Position numbers and translations under genes: made by a program. The notes beneath the pieces were generated by a model. It worked only from the letters and a program-made list of their open reading frames with translations. It did not search any database and was not told the origin of the DNA. This document shows positions 32,592 through 48,091 of a DNA stretch of 64,000 nucleotides, piece by piece. The first letter of the stretch is position 1, and each line of letters opens with the position of its first letter. The stretch is from Hofstenia miamia (Eukaryota > Xenacoelomorpha > Acoela > Hofsteniidae): positions 2,281,186 through 2,345,185 of the forward strand of contig CABFPE010000034.1 of assembly GCA_900660155.1 (NCBI GenBank). Reading direction: 5' to 3'.

Positions 32592-34252
32592 CTAAAAGAA
32601 CAATTTCACTTCCAAAAACACTTAACTTTGGAAAAATATACTTGTATACAAGAGTTTGTGAAGATTTCATGCTTAATCATAAAAATTAATCCAATGAGTG
32701 TTATCGAAACTAAATGCATGCATATTCATTGACACTCTTCATACATTATTAAATTACGCCAGTAGAAAAAGACTAAGAATAATAAATACAGCTAAAAGTT
32801 TGTCCAAACACATATTTTATATATATTTATAATATATATATATATATATATATCAAAATAACTACATGGGCTTAGAGATTTTTTAAAGTTTTTAAAAAGG
32901 TGTATGAAGATATCTGTATTGAACAAATCCAAGCAAATTTTCTCCACCTATTGAATTCAACCGGAGCCGACACTCAAGATAGTTGTCTGCGCGATTAGTT
33001 TCTGACTCTCAAAATGCAAATTAAAATTTTAAATGGCCATTCAAAGAGGAGTGGTTTATGCTCTACCCAGACAAATAGGCGGGGCGTTAATAAATTTCGC
33101 TTAAATTCACGCAGTATGCTAAATGAGATTCCTCAAAAGAATAATTTCAGAAGAATTTCCAGTAAAAGTTATTTTAAAAGTTGATTGACGAAAGAAATCC
33201 ATCATTGGGCCATCCCTTTACGACAAGATAAGAAATGTACATCTGCGCTTTGGTTCTCAATCAAAAAGTTCACTCAGGAATAACATCCCTGTCAAAAATA
33301 TCACATGAAGCATACATCGGGGAGTGGCAAACAGTCGTTTATTATATCTTAAAAAGGAATGAATTCCATTTACTTAGACAGTAAAGTTATAATGAATTGT
33401 ACATGATATTAAAATAACACAAACAAGAAAGTTGCCAAGTCACATAATTTTAAATAAATTCCCTCAAAGCATGGTAATAAACATCTATTTCACTTTGAAA
33501 TGAAGTACAGAGTTACTTCCTTATTATTATAACTCATTCTATACCTTCTCTAAAGACACATCTCATCTTACATTAAATGCATCCAGTATAAAAATGTCAC
33601 TATTATTTTGATACTGAGAGTATCGAGATATTGATACTTTACCAATATTTTCACTGCTTCCTCCCAATGATATTCCCAATATATTCAAAAAGGAAAACTA
33701 ACTGAATAACAATCTAGCAGGGTTTAAACATGGATTGTTTGAATATACTGTTGCCTTTTTCCACTGTATTACGAATGATGCACTTTAGAATAACACAAAT
33801 CTCAATGCACACTCTCTTATAAGTAGGGTGACCAAATGCAATGAATTCACTTTTATTGAATTGAATTCGGAAAGTCTCAAAAACAAGTTCCACAAATTTA
33901 TATTGCTAGTACAATTTCATTTAAAATATAATAAATGTAATAAATGCTACTTGTTCAGTTTAATGCCATAAATGCAATTTTATGGAATTAATGGAGAGAT
34001 AAAATAATTTCAATTTAATCATTTTATTTAAATTACATGTTAGTTATAAAATCTTTAATTCAGTTATTATTTATTATTATTCCTATCTTACGAAATGGTG
34101 TTGACATTCCTAGGAGCTAGGGGGGTTGGAATTCCAACAGTTTCTTTATCTATTTATTTTCTAAATACTTCTGCACGTTTACTTGTGTGACAAATTTATA
34201 CCAACTGCACTATGAAAGTTAAAGGATATTACCTGAAGGTAAATCATCTCAC
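32592..34252 (-). other. Host gene intron, about 1.7 kb
   Basis: AT-rich, with a short TA microsatellite at about 32829-32852. No coding signal is seen on either strand. Confidence 0.6.
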
Positions 34253-34491
34253 TGCCTCTGTTAAAGCAGTAACTTTGAAGAACAGTAGCAGACAACAGGT
34301 ATTCAGCCAGTAGACACGTGATGGGGCCATTGGCTCTCTTTTATATTTCAGATAATCTTCCTTGTGTAGAACTATTGCAACTACATTTTTGGTAATGGGA
34401 TTTTTGTGAAACACGGAAGGACAGTGTTCAAGATGAGTCAGTAAGACATCAATTACAAGAATTGAAATATTGCTATGCATCTCTACTTCAG
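34253..34491 (-). CDS. Host gene exon (79 codons)
   Basis: The acceptor is CGATTCTTCACAAG at 34492 and the donor GAGGCA|GTGAGA at 34253/34252. It encodes EVEMHSNISILVIDVLLTHL, EHCPSVFHKNPITKNVVAIV, LHKEDYLKYKREPMAPSRVY and WLNTCCLLLFFKVTALTEA. Two leading bases complete a codon with the G left by the exon ending at 51367, and it ends in phase 0. The long helix WLNTCCLLLFFKVTA is hydrophobic but short and flanked by helical-repeat-like sequence, so I do not call it a membrane segment. Confidence 0.78.
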
Positions 34492-34649
34492 CTTGTGAAG
34501 AATCGGAGAATGTTTATCCCATTACGAAGAAAACTCAAACGTGATGACTTTCAATTTTGACAGTGATCCCGTTAATATTATCAGACGAATTAAGCCGAAT
34601 GAAATAGAGAAGATGTAGACATTCTACGATTTCTCCATCAACATATTGT

Positions 34650-34760
34650 AGCTCAGTCGTTGTTCTGCTACAAGTGTTGCTGTTGAGCATAGTTTTTCAC
34701 TAGTAATGAAGTTTCCACAAAAAGATAGAAACTTCTCAATATCTTATGTACACAAATTCA
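34650..34760 (+). pseudogene. Possible hAT transposase C-terminal relic
   Basis: One frame reads SVAVEHSFSLVMKFPQKDRN and FSISYVHKFITLR. This recalls the hAT dimerisation motif (S-x-x-x-ERxFS...R..l). It is short, isolated and weak. Confidence 0.25.
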
Positions 34761-37421
34761 TTACTTTACGTTACAACAAGATGTAGTGTGTTCTTTCATA
34801 TTTCTTTTTTGTTGTGCATTTTGAACGTTTTTGGAGTAAATCCAAATGATGTTAACTTCCATTTCTTCAAGTTTACATGTACATGCATGTCATATAATAT
34901 ATTATGCACTCATGCTTCTGAAAAATGCAATTTCTTTTGCAATCTTTATGTTTTTTCTCGCAAATTCATTGCGCAATTTATGCCCTACTTATACTTTCAA
35001 GAAAATTTTGGTTTATTGTCATTCGAAATGGGTCTAAGCAATTGAATTTCTTGGCAATCCCGATTTTTCCAAATTATTAGGTAGAATTTTTAAAATTAAT
35101 CTAAACGGAAAATCCTCTTTTGTTTAAAAAACCCAAACTACAAATGGAATCTCTTCCACTTTCTAAATGTCTACAAAGCCTATTGATTTCTCTTTACAGA
35201 GAACAACAACGCATACTAAGAGAAAAACCAAATAATTTAATTATAACGAATGCAAGACGCTTCCATATTTATGAGTTAAAATACAAACTCACAAGACTTT
35301 AAAGTTTATTTTCACTCTAATAAAGGTGTGATAGAAGCTTTATTGATGCATTTTAAGCACACACAATTGGAGAGATAAAAAGTTTAGCAACCATCTCATC
35401 TTTTACTATGACCAGATGTTCAATTATACACGGTGGATGAATTTTGTAAGAAATGCTGCCACAGCAGACAAAGTTGATTTATTGACATTTCGCAGAATAT
35501 TTAAACTTATGGTCGGAATTGTTAAATAGAGGAATACTGAGTAATCAACGGACAGAATTGAGCACATGGCTTAATGCAATGCTAAGCTTAAACAGCGAAA
35601 ACAAAAACATGAATATCATCAAACTGAAGAATTTGCAGAGTAAAGAACTTAAACTAAACTTGACATTTAAAGTTATGTAAATGTCTTGCATATCTCAATA
35701 TCTCATATTTCCGAATTGAAATCGAAAAAGTATTATACGATATTTTCAATCGCTTTAAAATTTATAAACTACATGTATACAGGAAACTAAAAAAATTCTG
35801 CATTAATGTCACAGATTGCAATTCATTTGCGATTTTTGCAACGATATTTTACAGTAACATTTTCGCAAAATAATATTAACCCCTCTTTATCAAAATAAAA
35901 AACTATCTAAACATTATATGAAATTGCGGATTTTTTATGTAAATATTGTGATAAAATGTTTGTGGCTTTCATTAGAAAAGCCCATTCTTTTCAAAAATCT
36001 TCTGCGATTCATGCTTATAATGACGAACATCATAAATTATTACACTTTTTTTGCAAGATATGAAACCATTTTATATACTAAAAGTAAAATATTAATCTAG
36101 ATTCTATCGGTGGTCTCAAAATCATTCAACCATTGGTAATAGCCTGATAGTTGTCCCTTCTTTATGTGGTGAATACATACACAGTGTATAATCAAATTGT
36201 GAATAACTTATACAAATCATTCAGTATTATATTAAGTATTTGAAATATAGATTTCCAGTAATAAGAACACAGATTTAGCTAAAATCATCAATACTTGCTA
36301 AAAGAGAACATTCATTAAGACTATAGTTATAAAAAGACAGTTTCCAATGCAAGAAGCATCAAAACATGTGATTTTTTCAAATAATAATATTTAAACTGAA
36401 ATTTCACGCTTTTTAAACAGCGTTGAATTTAATAATCAACAACAATTCCTCAATAGACACTAATTAAGAACGATTGCATTGACGTACAAAGGTGAAAAAT
36501 GGAGGAAGTATTCCTTATTTTAATAAACAATTCGCTGACAAACGATTGGCAGTTTTGATTAAGATAAAGAATTACATTTGGGAAGCAATAGTGAAAGGTT
36601 AACATACCAAAGAAGTCGAAGTCGACATTTCTGAATCAGGTGAAGGAAACTCTAAACGAAATCGATTAAGCTTGTGTTTGGATTGTTCTTTAGAATTAAA
36701 CAATCGCTATTTGTTTAACAATCCGCGAAATACAAATTAGGTCTGCACGAGGTATGCGGAGAGCTATTGTTCAACAAGATGGCAAAAGTCCAACTTCTTA
36801 TAATACAAATCGCTACAACACATTTACAAGTCTAAATAGTAAATCAATTTAGAAACTAGACGTTTAAACATACTAACTAGTTAGTAATTGCAGATTACGA
36901 ATCATATGACCTACTTAAAGCTCAGAAAGTCTCAACAGCTTAAAATTGTGTTGATTTATGTCAGATTCTAAGATATCAGCAATCGACAGTAACTGTAAAC
37001 TAATATTTTAAGTAATTGTCGTGTTTTCAATATTTTCATTAATATGTCCTCCAGAAGAGCGTGTTGAAAAAATTTATTGCAATTGTGGTCTAGTTAACAG
37101 GCTCACTAATTGGAACGAGGATCCCATGGGAAATTCATGGGGACTGAACTAATTTCAGCGGGAAACAAAAATGGGAATATAGTATATAGAATATTCTCTG
37201 TAATAAAACACAATCAAATAGAAATAAAAAAACGTTAAATTTGACAGTACTGAACAAATTGTAAATATGGAATATGAAGGAATTACAGCAATGTGATATT
37301 GTAGTAACAATGATATCACTGGAGATTATAACTAGTTCATGCTATATTAATTGCTTTACAACGGTTGTTAACCGACGTTGGAGATTTGGTGTTCAATAAC
37401 AACGAACATTCTTTTAAAATA

Positions 37422-37423
<2 letters not shown>

Positions 37424-37473
<50 letters not shown>
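37424..37473. repeat. (TA)n microsatellite
   Basis: About 25 uninterrupted TA units inside the 17-kb intron. Confidence 0.95.
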
Positions 37474-37476
<3 letters not shown>

Positions 37477-38497
37477 AGCATGCTAAACGATTCATTAAGT
37501 TTGTATCTTGTTGTATAATAAATGACAGCATTTTCTTGGGAATTGGAAAGATATCCAAATCCCCAATGAATTTAAAAGGAAATAAGATCACAAAAAGGAA
37601 ACTAATTTTTTTACCAATTGCTAAACATGTTACTTTGTATTAAAGTTTTGCTTTCATAACAAAAAACTTAGAATAATTCCAAGACATTATTACTCAAAAG
37701 TAAGTAATTAAATAAATTAAAATATGATTCCGGATAGTTGAGATTTCAAACACAAAGTGTTACACAGACCAAGCAAATAGAAAACTTGCAGGAGTGTTTT
37801 GGCAAGATCATATAAATCGGGCGTAATAGTCCAAATTGTGTTTTAGGAATTAACTGGATACAATATTTGAAAAAGCAAAACATTTTAAATCAGAACGGTT
37901 AGGGGACTAACATTTGACTAAATACGAATCTTACCTAGGATGCCAATTTGTTCTCAAATTTTGAAGCACTCCCATCTCTAATTTAAGGCTCATAGGTTCA
38001 GCCTAAAATAAAAACCCTTCGAAAAAATGAAAATGCATGAAATTGCCTAAACAGAATCATCTGCCATCTCCCCATCCTTAATCAGGGGTGAAAGTAACAA
38101 GCTCGATTCATATATTATTGAATGTAATTTAATTGGTACCAGCAAAACCAGGGACAGCTACGTACTTAAACAACCAGCTCATTAACCACATATAAATATC
38201 TGTGACTAATTTAAAAATCAATGTTTTCTAAATTAATTTTACATTTGCCAATTTAAATTCTTTTGTTTCGTTGGTGTTTTGAAGATATATTTCTTGCACA
38301 CATAAAGAGAAGGATAAACAATTGAAATAAACATAAATCGGAATGTCTTAGTTTCCATGATCATTATTACACATTTGTAAAATACTTAGGCTTCGTCAGA
38401 TAAACCTAAATTATTGGACTTCGAAACAAAAAATATAACTTTTTTTACTTCTTAAACCTTGAGGATTTTAACAGAATATTCATTGAAATTTTTTCAC

Positions 38498-38800
38498 GTG
38501 TACACTAGAGAGTGGCAATATGAGCTTAGCATGGACCTGAACCCGACCCGATCAGAATATTCATTATCCGAAATCGTCAGGACTCGATAAATTACTACCC
38601 GAACCCAACCCAACCGAAACGTAATACACACGTCTTGCCTCATTTTCTGATAGGACAAACATAGCCAGTAATTGGTAATACTTAACGTTTTAGATGTTTC
38701 TCATATGGAGTGGTGGATACCAATCAATCTAAGTTTTGTACACGAACCCGACCGGAAACCCGAAGTCGAATCGGGTATTCGATATCACTCTAGTGTACAC
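38498..38800. mobile_element. 303-bp MITE with GTGTACACTAGAG ends
   Basis: The left end GTGTACACTAGAG (38498-38510) and right end CTCTAGTGTACAC (38788-38800) are perfect 13-bp inverted repeats, and the match extends to TG after two extra bases. Internally, GAACCCGACCCGATC and GAACCCAACCCAACCG near the left and GAACCCGACCGGAAACCCG and AATCGGGTATTCGATATC near the right form direct and inverted GGGT/ACCC clusters. No coding capacity. I infer a non-autonomous DNA transposon, probably hAT-like. No target duplication was seen. Confidence 0.7.
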
Positions 38801-41800
38801 AAATCTTGTTTACTCAGATGATGATTTTGTAAAAAAATTAGCGAAAAGCCGCTGAAATAGAGCCATTATTTTTTTAACAAACTAGACCTAATAAAATACA
38901 TTATTCTTATCTTTGACTGAATATTGGCCCATATATGAGATTACTTGTGCTCAATTTTCTTATATTAGTTGTCACAAACCACTTATGAAGTTGACATTAC
39001 TAAGATATGTAAAAATACAAACAGTGTAATTTTGAAAGCATTGCACATCACGAGTTTAGAATAAATTTGAAAAATCCATCAGATTTTGGATAAGTATGTA
39101 ACAGAAGTTAAGATCGATAAAGTTCATTCCATTCTCATTTAACAATAGATGGATGGAATAGAGTCTCCTTGATATATGTAGGTCGTGAAAAAACTACATA
39201 CACAGAACGACTCTTTTTTCAATGTTTGTCCAAATGAATACATTTGAGGATATTTAAAAAGATTTTAAAGTATTAAATACTTCAATCAAAATCGTTGCTT
39301 GACGTGAATTAGATAATAACTACGCTATTAAAAATGTTTCAAACTGTTATTATGAACATGATGAATTTTAAAGTACTGAACCATTTTCTAAAATTAATCG
39401 ATTCAAGCCTATGCCAATCAGTTTTCATCTCAGATGAGTATGAAGAATGAAATATGCAATAGATATTTGGAGATAAATAAATGCAGCCGATGACTTCCTT
39501 TTCTACAAAATAAAATCAAATTGACTCATTCAAACCAAAAGGAAGTACATGTTTTTATTAAATAGAAGTAGTCAAAGACTAAGGTACATTTTAAATGCGT
39601 CACAGTACTTTGAAAATTATTAGATTGTTAGTGGAACAGAGCTTTAATGATAAAGGAAACGTCTGAGTTTGCGGAAGAGTGCGTCATGATATTATTGCAC
39701 TTAAATTAAAAAGATGTGATATAGAAAATAAATAATTTGAATGAGAGGGAGAGAGCGAGTAAATTAAACTTAAAATAAGAGAGCCCTTGGAAAAACGGAA
39801 TAAACTAATCAAAAATCATCCATGCCAAGATGACCATGTTTTCAATTTAATTTAAATTAAAATAAAAAATGGCGCAATCAAAGAGGATTCGTAAATAAAT
39901 TAAATTATCCAGGAAATACTCCCTCAAAGCCAGTCAAGTAGCCAGGTGTGAAATTCTGGGGTGGCACAATGACTTTCTTAATGAAACGGCAACGGCACTG
40001 CATGCTGCAACTGTAATCAAACAAGAGAGTCTAGTAATAAGGGTTCTTAACACTTTTAAATGTCGCAGTTTGAAATATACCATGAAATGTAAACAATAGC
40101 TTAAATACTAATGACAAAATTTAGAATTCTTATTTTAGTTTTGATGGCAAATGAATTACTATTGTCTTATTTTCCTTATGTGAATTTGCTGAGTGATGTA
40201 GGTGGATGGAAAAATAAATTTATTTGCTTTTAGCGCCCACCTGAAACTTCCACGAGGCATTAATTAAGAAACGTACTTTTTTAATCAATCAAATCCTATA
40301 TTATCATGGATGTCTACTACTTAGACATCCACGGTATTATAAATATGCTATTTTGCATAAACTGATTTGACAGAAACGCATTAATCAGCACTATTCTTAG
40401 CAAGTATTGTCTACTTAAATTTTTAATGATCCTCAGCAAAAAATTTACTGAAGCTTTCTACGCTGAATTGGGACAAGCCAATATAACCGAGGCCATTGAC
40501 TTACTCGCATAATTAGAGACTGCCGTATTCTTCATGTTCCGCATCAGCTTTCTAAGCAATCACAATCTTCAGGGAGGGAGGCATACCCTAACCATCCCCT
40601 CCCGCGCTGCTGCAAAGACTATGTAAACATTATTAAATTCGTGAATATTGATAAAAAATTCTATACAAACTACTCTTTGAAAAAAAAATCTACTATCTTT
40701 TGGTTTGGTGTCTTGAAAAGACTCGATTTCATGTATGATTATGTATCTTAAAGTTATTGTGGAGAACCTCATAAATCATTGCACTTTTTGTAATTTTTCA
40801 AGATTTGATTGGATTTGGTACAACTTGCAAACATATAATAGGTTTGAAATAACTTTGGGAAAAAGCAGTGACCTCCCCGTTCAAAACTTTCTAGTACCAC
40901 ACCTGTTTTGGGCTACAAAAAATATTTTGTAAATTTTTTTAAGAATCACAAACTAAGATAGTAATATAGGTTCTGAAGGGCTTCGCCACGTTGTTTGAAG
41001 CTTTGAAATTAAAATGTCAAAGCAATCAAATGAACAGGAGTATCAATGAGACTACAAAGAAAATGGCTGGTGTTTACCAACCATATCTCATTCGAAAACA
41101 TGCTTTCTCATAATAAAATCTGTCAAATGTTTGATTAACTCCCATTAAATTGAATTTACAATCATTCAACAATCAAGTTAATGTGAAACAATCTACTAAA
41201 ATAAATAGAAAAAAATCGAAAAATCCCGCGGAAAACATGCCGTATAATTAACAGATGGATGGGAACTAAGTCACACACTTAATTTACTTATATTCGAGAA
41301 GAATAATTCGGATGAACACATAAAATGTGAAACTCATTCCATTTCAGAGTTGTACAGGCAAACAAAAGCGGAACTTAATAACATATTTTTAGAAAAATTT
41401 TTCATTAAAATTATAACAATGAACAGAATAGTGCAATTCTACCTATTGTTTGCAAGTGAAATAGTGGCTAAGTAAAAAATTGTCAAATTTCTGAATCGAA
41501 TGTTTCTAAATTGGTTAAATAATGGCAATGTTCTTTATAAAACCAACGAATTAAAATTAAACAGCGATGTTAATAAAAACACGCATGTCTACAAAACCTC
41601 GAAACTACTATTGTTGCCCTAGCAGCTTTTCAATAAAAAGCTAACAAGATTACAAGAAAGAAATGGTACAAAAAGATGGACACAAAATGAATGTACATAT
41701 AAAGTTGGTCTTCTAAATCACCCGATAATTCTCAAATATTGACTTGATTTCCATTCTGATTCACATTCAAATTTGAAACATGTCTTGGCTAACGACATTA

Positions 41801-41906
41801 CAGCCAAAATTACATATTAATGAGTAAGGGGTCATCACACAAAATTTATATTATTTAGAACCATGATTGAGGCATACACAATCCAATATATGTATATACT
41901 GTTTAT

Positions 41907-41934
41907 ATATATATATATTATATATATATATATA
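41907..41934. repeat. (TA)n microsatellite, interrupted
   Basis: TA dinucleotides with one TT break, in the large intron. Confidence 0.85.
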
Positions 41935-44900
41935 GGCCAATATAATATGTTATGTATATTTTGGTATGGTAAATATTAATGTGTCCGTTTTTTATTATTT
42001 TTAATATAAAGCACTTGCGTGTCAGATAAAATATTCAATAGGGCTCGCTGATTAGACAATAGTGTGTATGCACCTAAACATGTAAATATGACAATCAACG
42101 GTTACTACGATTCCTCTGGAATCGCACGTGTGGAGAGGGTTGTGCATATAGTTAAGTATAGAAAATAAATATGCACTTTTTCTTCTCACACCTGAAGATT
42201 GAATCACGCATAGTTGAGAGTTGATTCTTGTCTTTTGATATCATATGAATGGAATGGGGATATAACTTCATTCAAGAACGTAGGTTACATATCTAATAAT
42301 ACTTAACAAAAATTTCCAAATTTGCCAGTGTTTTCTGTCGATAATATAACAAGGAGGGAGGGTACACCCCCCACTCCCCCCTCACTAATCTACTGATATT
42401 AATAATTTCTATTTTTAAATATATATTCCTTTCAATCTTAGATCACAGTTTCTAACTACTTCAAACTCAATTTCAAGGTTCCAACTAACAAAGACGGAAA
42501 TATCTGATAACACCAGTAAGCAATATCAGAAACTAAGCAGAGTAACTTTGTAGTTGGTATTAGGGTTGTGTCTGAGGAAGAATTTCGGTCAAAGATTGAA
42601 TTTGAGATTTAGATTTCTTAATTGAAAATTTAATGAGAAAATTAATGATTAGCCTTTACTCATTTTAAATGCACTCAATAAAAAATATTTAGTGATTGGA
42701 TGAAATCGATATTGATTTGGTGGCGTTCGAATTTGATATTTTTCCAATATTATGCAACAATGAGAATTTTATTAGGAAAAATGATTTTAATCAATGTATT
42801 ATTGACGCAATATTATAGAGCATTAAAAGAAATAAAAAAACTTGAAATATTGCTTATGATCATAAATTAAGTGTAACAATAGAACAAATGGGTACCGTAA
42901 AAATTCTCAACCAAAGATCAAATTCCAATTTTAGTGCACAAGTATAAAGAAAAAAGATATTCTTTGATGAGTTTGATAAATATACACTGCTATTTATAGA
43001 ATTCCCTATAAATGATGACCTGAAAAATGATGTCCGAGTGCTTTTGAATTACTTAGTAAGAAAAATTTGAGCTATAGACTTTCCGCCAGTCCTCTAAAGT
43101 ATAAAAATAGCTGCACTGCGATATATAAGAGTTTGTGGATTATGATTGTTGAAAGAAATGGTTAAAATACATATAAAGTAAAAATGAGGTAAGCGCTAAA
43201 CAGAGAGAATATAAAAGAGTACTCACATAAATAATTCAAGAAACGGAATGAATAAATTGAGTGAGTATACCCTTACAAATGGTAAGTAAAAATTAGCACG
43301 CCAAGCGATTTGAACATATTAAAAGCCAGGTTGATGATTGGCTGTCGATGAAATGGATGTGCTAAGAAAATAGAAGATTAAATAAAAGTATATTGTTTGA
43401 ATATGAATGCCAAATAGATGGCATGCCAAGTTTATAGCCGTGAGATAAATAGCTTATAAGTTGCGTAAAGAAATTCAAATGCATGTACTGGTTAAATGAG
43501 TCAGTGTTAAGTTATTTTAAAACAGTGGCGGATTAAATAAAATACACTCCCAAATGATGGTTCAATGAGGAAATGAAACTCTTCATCAATTTCAACATTT
43601 ATAAGTAAAAACCTGTGGAAAACATCATTTACAACATTTTGTAATAATCAAGGTTATTAAAAAAATAATTGAAGTAAACAATTAACTTAATCATGATAAT
43701 TTATTAAAGCTTTACATATCATTGCAATATAATTGATCAGGGATTCAGCACAACTTTTCACAGCACATTGCCAAGCAATTTGCATAACTCAAGTAAAATT
43801 AAGTTATTGTGTAAATTAATACTACGATAAATGATGACAATTGACATGAATTTAAAATTTCCAATTTAAATTGAAACAAAAACAAAAGAGGTGTGCACAA
43901 CCTTAATTCATTTAACCTGCAGGACAAAAATGACAAAAATCTCCACTAAAGCAGGCAAAGCATTTTTGCTTCTGGGAAATTTGACACATCCCATTCTGGT
44001 GATAATGGAATTTTTGAATGCACAATGTAAATATAAAGTGAAGAAAATTGTATCAGTTTTGGATCTATTATTTAAATACAATAACTAAGACGTTTCTACA
44101 TCAATTAAAATTTAAATTGAAATTTAACCTTAAGCTGCCTGATGTGCTTTAAAAAGCATAATTTATTTTTTCTCACATCTTCATAAAATTTACTCCAAGC
44201 CTATTAGGAAATTTTGAAATTGTGGGATACTGGCACATATATTGGTGCGTGTGCACACACCTAATGAATATTTGTGTAAAAGTGTTTGCTCTGCCTGAGG
44301 TCATCGAAAAAAAGAGAAGTTTTGTTTTATGAAAATTTCGATTTTTCGAAATTCATTAAAACGAACCCTTTAATTCAGGTTCAAACAATTATAATTTGCA
44401 AATCGTCTGGTAGCAAAAGCTAACCTTAGCAATGTCATTTTCTGTAAACTGCCCAGGCCCCGTAGAGGCGCGCCGTCAGAGGACGTGGCTGTTAAAATTA
44501 TCTATCAATGCCAGTCAACAGCGATAAATGAAGAAATATTTGGAATTATTGATAAGCACATTTTCCAGACAGAGTCTCGACAGTAATAGTGCAATACAAT
44601 ATTGAACAGTTTTCGTTACTTACAACCGGATGCAAAGTGCATTTTAGTAATTGACCAATTTAGGTCTAACCTACACTACTTATCTTACAAATCTTCCCAA
44701 TATTTCTATAATATTGTCAATAAAACCTTTGAAAATGTATAATAGGCAAGCGTAGATTATATGCAATTTCTCCTGAAACTCAAATTTCCTCAATAACCTA
44801 ATAATCAAGTAAATAGCTAAATTGAGTTTCCATGGGACATAGGTACTTCGTTATTTATCCATGTGTGAATATGTATATATGTACATGTTCACAATAAAAT

Positions 44901-47900
44901 ATGCGATAACAGGTGCTCATATAACTCAAACATTAATAAATGCATTGGACACTCGCTACAACGACCTTACGTAATAAAGAGATTTTCCCGAATTTTGAAA
45001 AACTTTTTTCTTGCATCCAATATATAAATGACATTCAGTAAGCAATGAGTATAAAGAACAGCCAACATTTATTCAAATTTCGCATCAATGACGAGGATTA
45101 CAAGTGACAGCTGCCCATTTTGTTTAATTTTGCAAATTTAATTAAGCATATTAGCAACGTTAATCTCCATTCCCTACTTTAAAAGTAATCGAATTAAAAA
45201 ACATTTAAGATGCAAATTTTAAGAACATCAAGCAATGTTACAATGAAAATGGTTTTCTAATGAAATCTTCAATTTACTACAACAAATCTACGCTGAGAGA
45301 AGTGGTTTTTATAGAACGTTCAATACATTTTTAAAGCCTCAACATTTTCTCAGAACGAATGAAATTGTTGCAAATATAAAAAAGCAATGTACACTAAATT
45401 AATTTTTTAAAGTTCCACCAGAAATATATCCATGTTTTCTATTTAAGAATCCAGAAAAAAATCAGATAAAAATTGTGATTTTTTTGCAAGTTTTAAATAA
45501 TTGATTTTTAAAACAAGACAAAATACCGCATTTTAATACATTGGTATTCAAAAAAAATTATTTTATTTACAGCTATTGCCATGCTTACTTATTAATTTTG
45601 AATAAATCAAATTGACCAATAAATAAATGTTTATAGGTTATATTATATTTAATTAATATTTACGCTGAACAGGAAAGGTGCCTACATTCATCTGTGCTTG
45701 ACCTAACGAGGGTAAAACCAGACTCTGTTTATAAGTATAATAAATTTTGTTTCCGCAACTAATGCGTTAAAAATCCAAATTGTAGTTTGAGTTTTTAGGA
45801 TTGGCAGAAAATGCAAAGGAAAAGGGTAGCATAACAAAGCGAGTAAGAAAAGAAAATTTGCAAATGAGTGAGTCCTTTGTTGCGGATAACGCTGTCTGTT
45901 AGGTTTATTAAATCCTCTAATTTGACATTAAAGCTCCGAATTTATGACGCTGGATAAAGGAAATATCAAAGTCAATTTTAAGAATGGACTTCATATGCAA
46001 TAGTTGCATACAAATGCAAATGAGTATTAGCTAAAAACATCTAAAAAAATAAGTGTTCACAAATCATTTTGTTTTGTGTGATCGAATGTGAGACAATTCA
46101 GAATTGGAAAAAAATAATTTTGTGGATAATAATTAAGAAGAGTAATGATATTATCAAATTAAAAATATTCTCTAAATCAAATGCTTCAAGAATAAAAAAT
46201 ACATTTGCACGCATTTTACTAAAAGGGCATGGAGAAAATTGCTGTAAATATACACAAATTAACATTATTTTTTTGTGTTATTCATTGAGGCTCATTTCGT
46301 TCTCGCCTTTTGATCACCGTGTCCTATAAATTTAAAATGATATAATGAACATTACGGTTGTTGTGAGTTGAAATAATAGTCTGTAAACCAATTCTACGTT
46401 TACAAAACATGTGTCTGTCTCGGCCACGTACACGCGGTCAACAAAGTCTAGAGCTGGGCATTGATTATAATTTCTTAAAAACTGACAATTTCTTGTTGAC
46501 TTACTCTATAGCATGTACCTACATTCAAGATTTTTTCGATGAGCGATGTTCCACACACAGAAACAAACTATCAAACTGCGAATTTATATATGTAGACAAA
46601 AAGCATTAAAAACAACATTTTTAGGACACACACGTATTTATATTTAGAGTAAACTAAAAAATCTGCAAATCTAGTTTTAACCCATATAGACCTGACCTAC
46701 CTCAAAATGCTAGGAATTCCCAATAATTTTGCTGGCTGCTGATTGTTAATGTGTCCAATATTCTGTAGACAAAGTTGCTTACAAATTTTCCATCAGGGTC
46801 ATGATTTTCATGAGCTGTCCCACATTGGTTTATTGGTTTTATTATGAATTAAATTTTGAATTTTTTAAGTGTTGATATCTCTATTTAACACTACTTGAAT
46901 AGTGGTGTCGTTGGAAAATGTGTTCATTACTAAACAGAATTTGTGAATGAATTCTATTTTTCATATTATGTTGATAGAATGCATGAGTCAAATAAAGACA
47001 TTTTTTTTCTGTGAAAAATAAAATTTTATGCTGATCATACTATATAAAGTTATATGAATATTATTGTTAAAGATGTTCATTATGAACTATTATATAAATG
47101 TGGAGGTGTGTATGATGTAATGATTATAGTTTACTTTATTAGTTCTATGAACAGCCACAAACAGTATTATGATCAATATTGGAATAATGGGTCTATATGC
47201 TTCAGAAACTAATTTATTGTTTAACTTTTCAACTTGAATCGTGGTCTATTTTCTTAATGCGCAGGCACCGAGCCTATTGAACACAACAGGGCGGCAACTG
47301 AGATGACAACAAACTGAGAAAAGGAGGCCTACGTCAATAATCGCAGGACTATTATGTAAATCATGTAAATTGACAAAACATTATGATAACAAATTCAAAG
47401 GGATGTTGAACAGTTAATATTTTTGATAAAATGTATGATTATTTACTTGCAATCAATGTTCATCATTTTCAATTATTGATGTGGGAGAAAGCTAAAATAT
47501 GATAGGAATATCTATCGCAGATTATATGATAATTTTAACTAAAAATAAAACAAATACAATTTGAAAATTCAAATGGTGAACTTAAAATTACTTTATAATT
47601 TAAGCATATAAGGCCAAGCAGCGTTTTCATTTCTATTAATAACGTGTGATTAGCGTTTGTATTGCGTAGACGGGAACACCGCTTGCAATAATTACCGTTA
47701 AATACACAAATCATCACAAGCAATATACTTTTGAAAAATACAAATTGTTTTACTGCCTTTCAAAAGATTTGTGAAAGTGTTTAACATAAATGTTTATAGA
47801 AATTCTCAGTTAGAACTTTGATCTTAATTTGTGTCTATCAATGCGGCAAATTAGTTGCATGAGTGAGGGCACTTTCATAATGCATGCTGATGTCAAAGTC

Positions 47901-48091
47901 ATGACCAGGCACACTGGAAAATTAATTGGGCGCTTGCCAATCATCACTTAGTCCAACTATAACGCCAATAAATTGGCAAATAATTATACATATATATATA
48001 TAGAGCAAAAAAATTAATACTGGAAGACAAATACACTAAAAGTTACCTTAAGTTAAAGAATTATTTAACCTACACAAAATCCATTGTAAAT

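Noticed and set aside
35120-35302. 60-codon plus-strand frame with a basic composition
   Set aside because: No family motifs, no splice context, and its length is within chance for this region.
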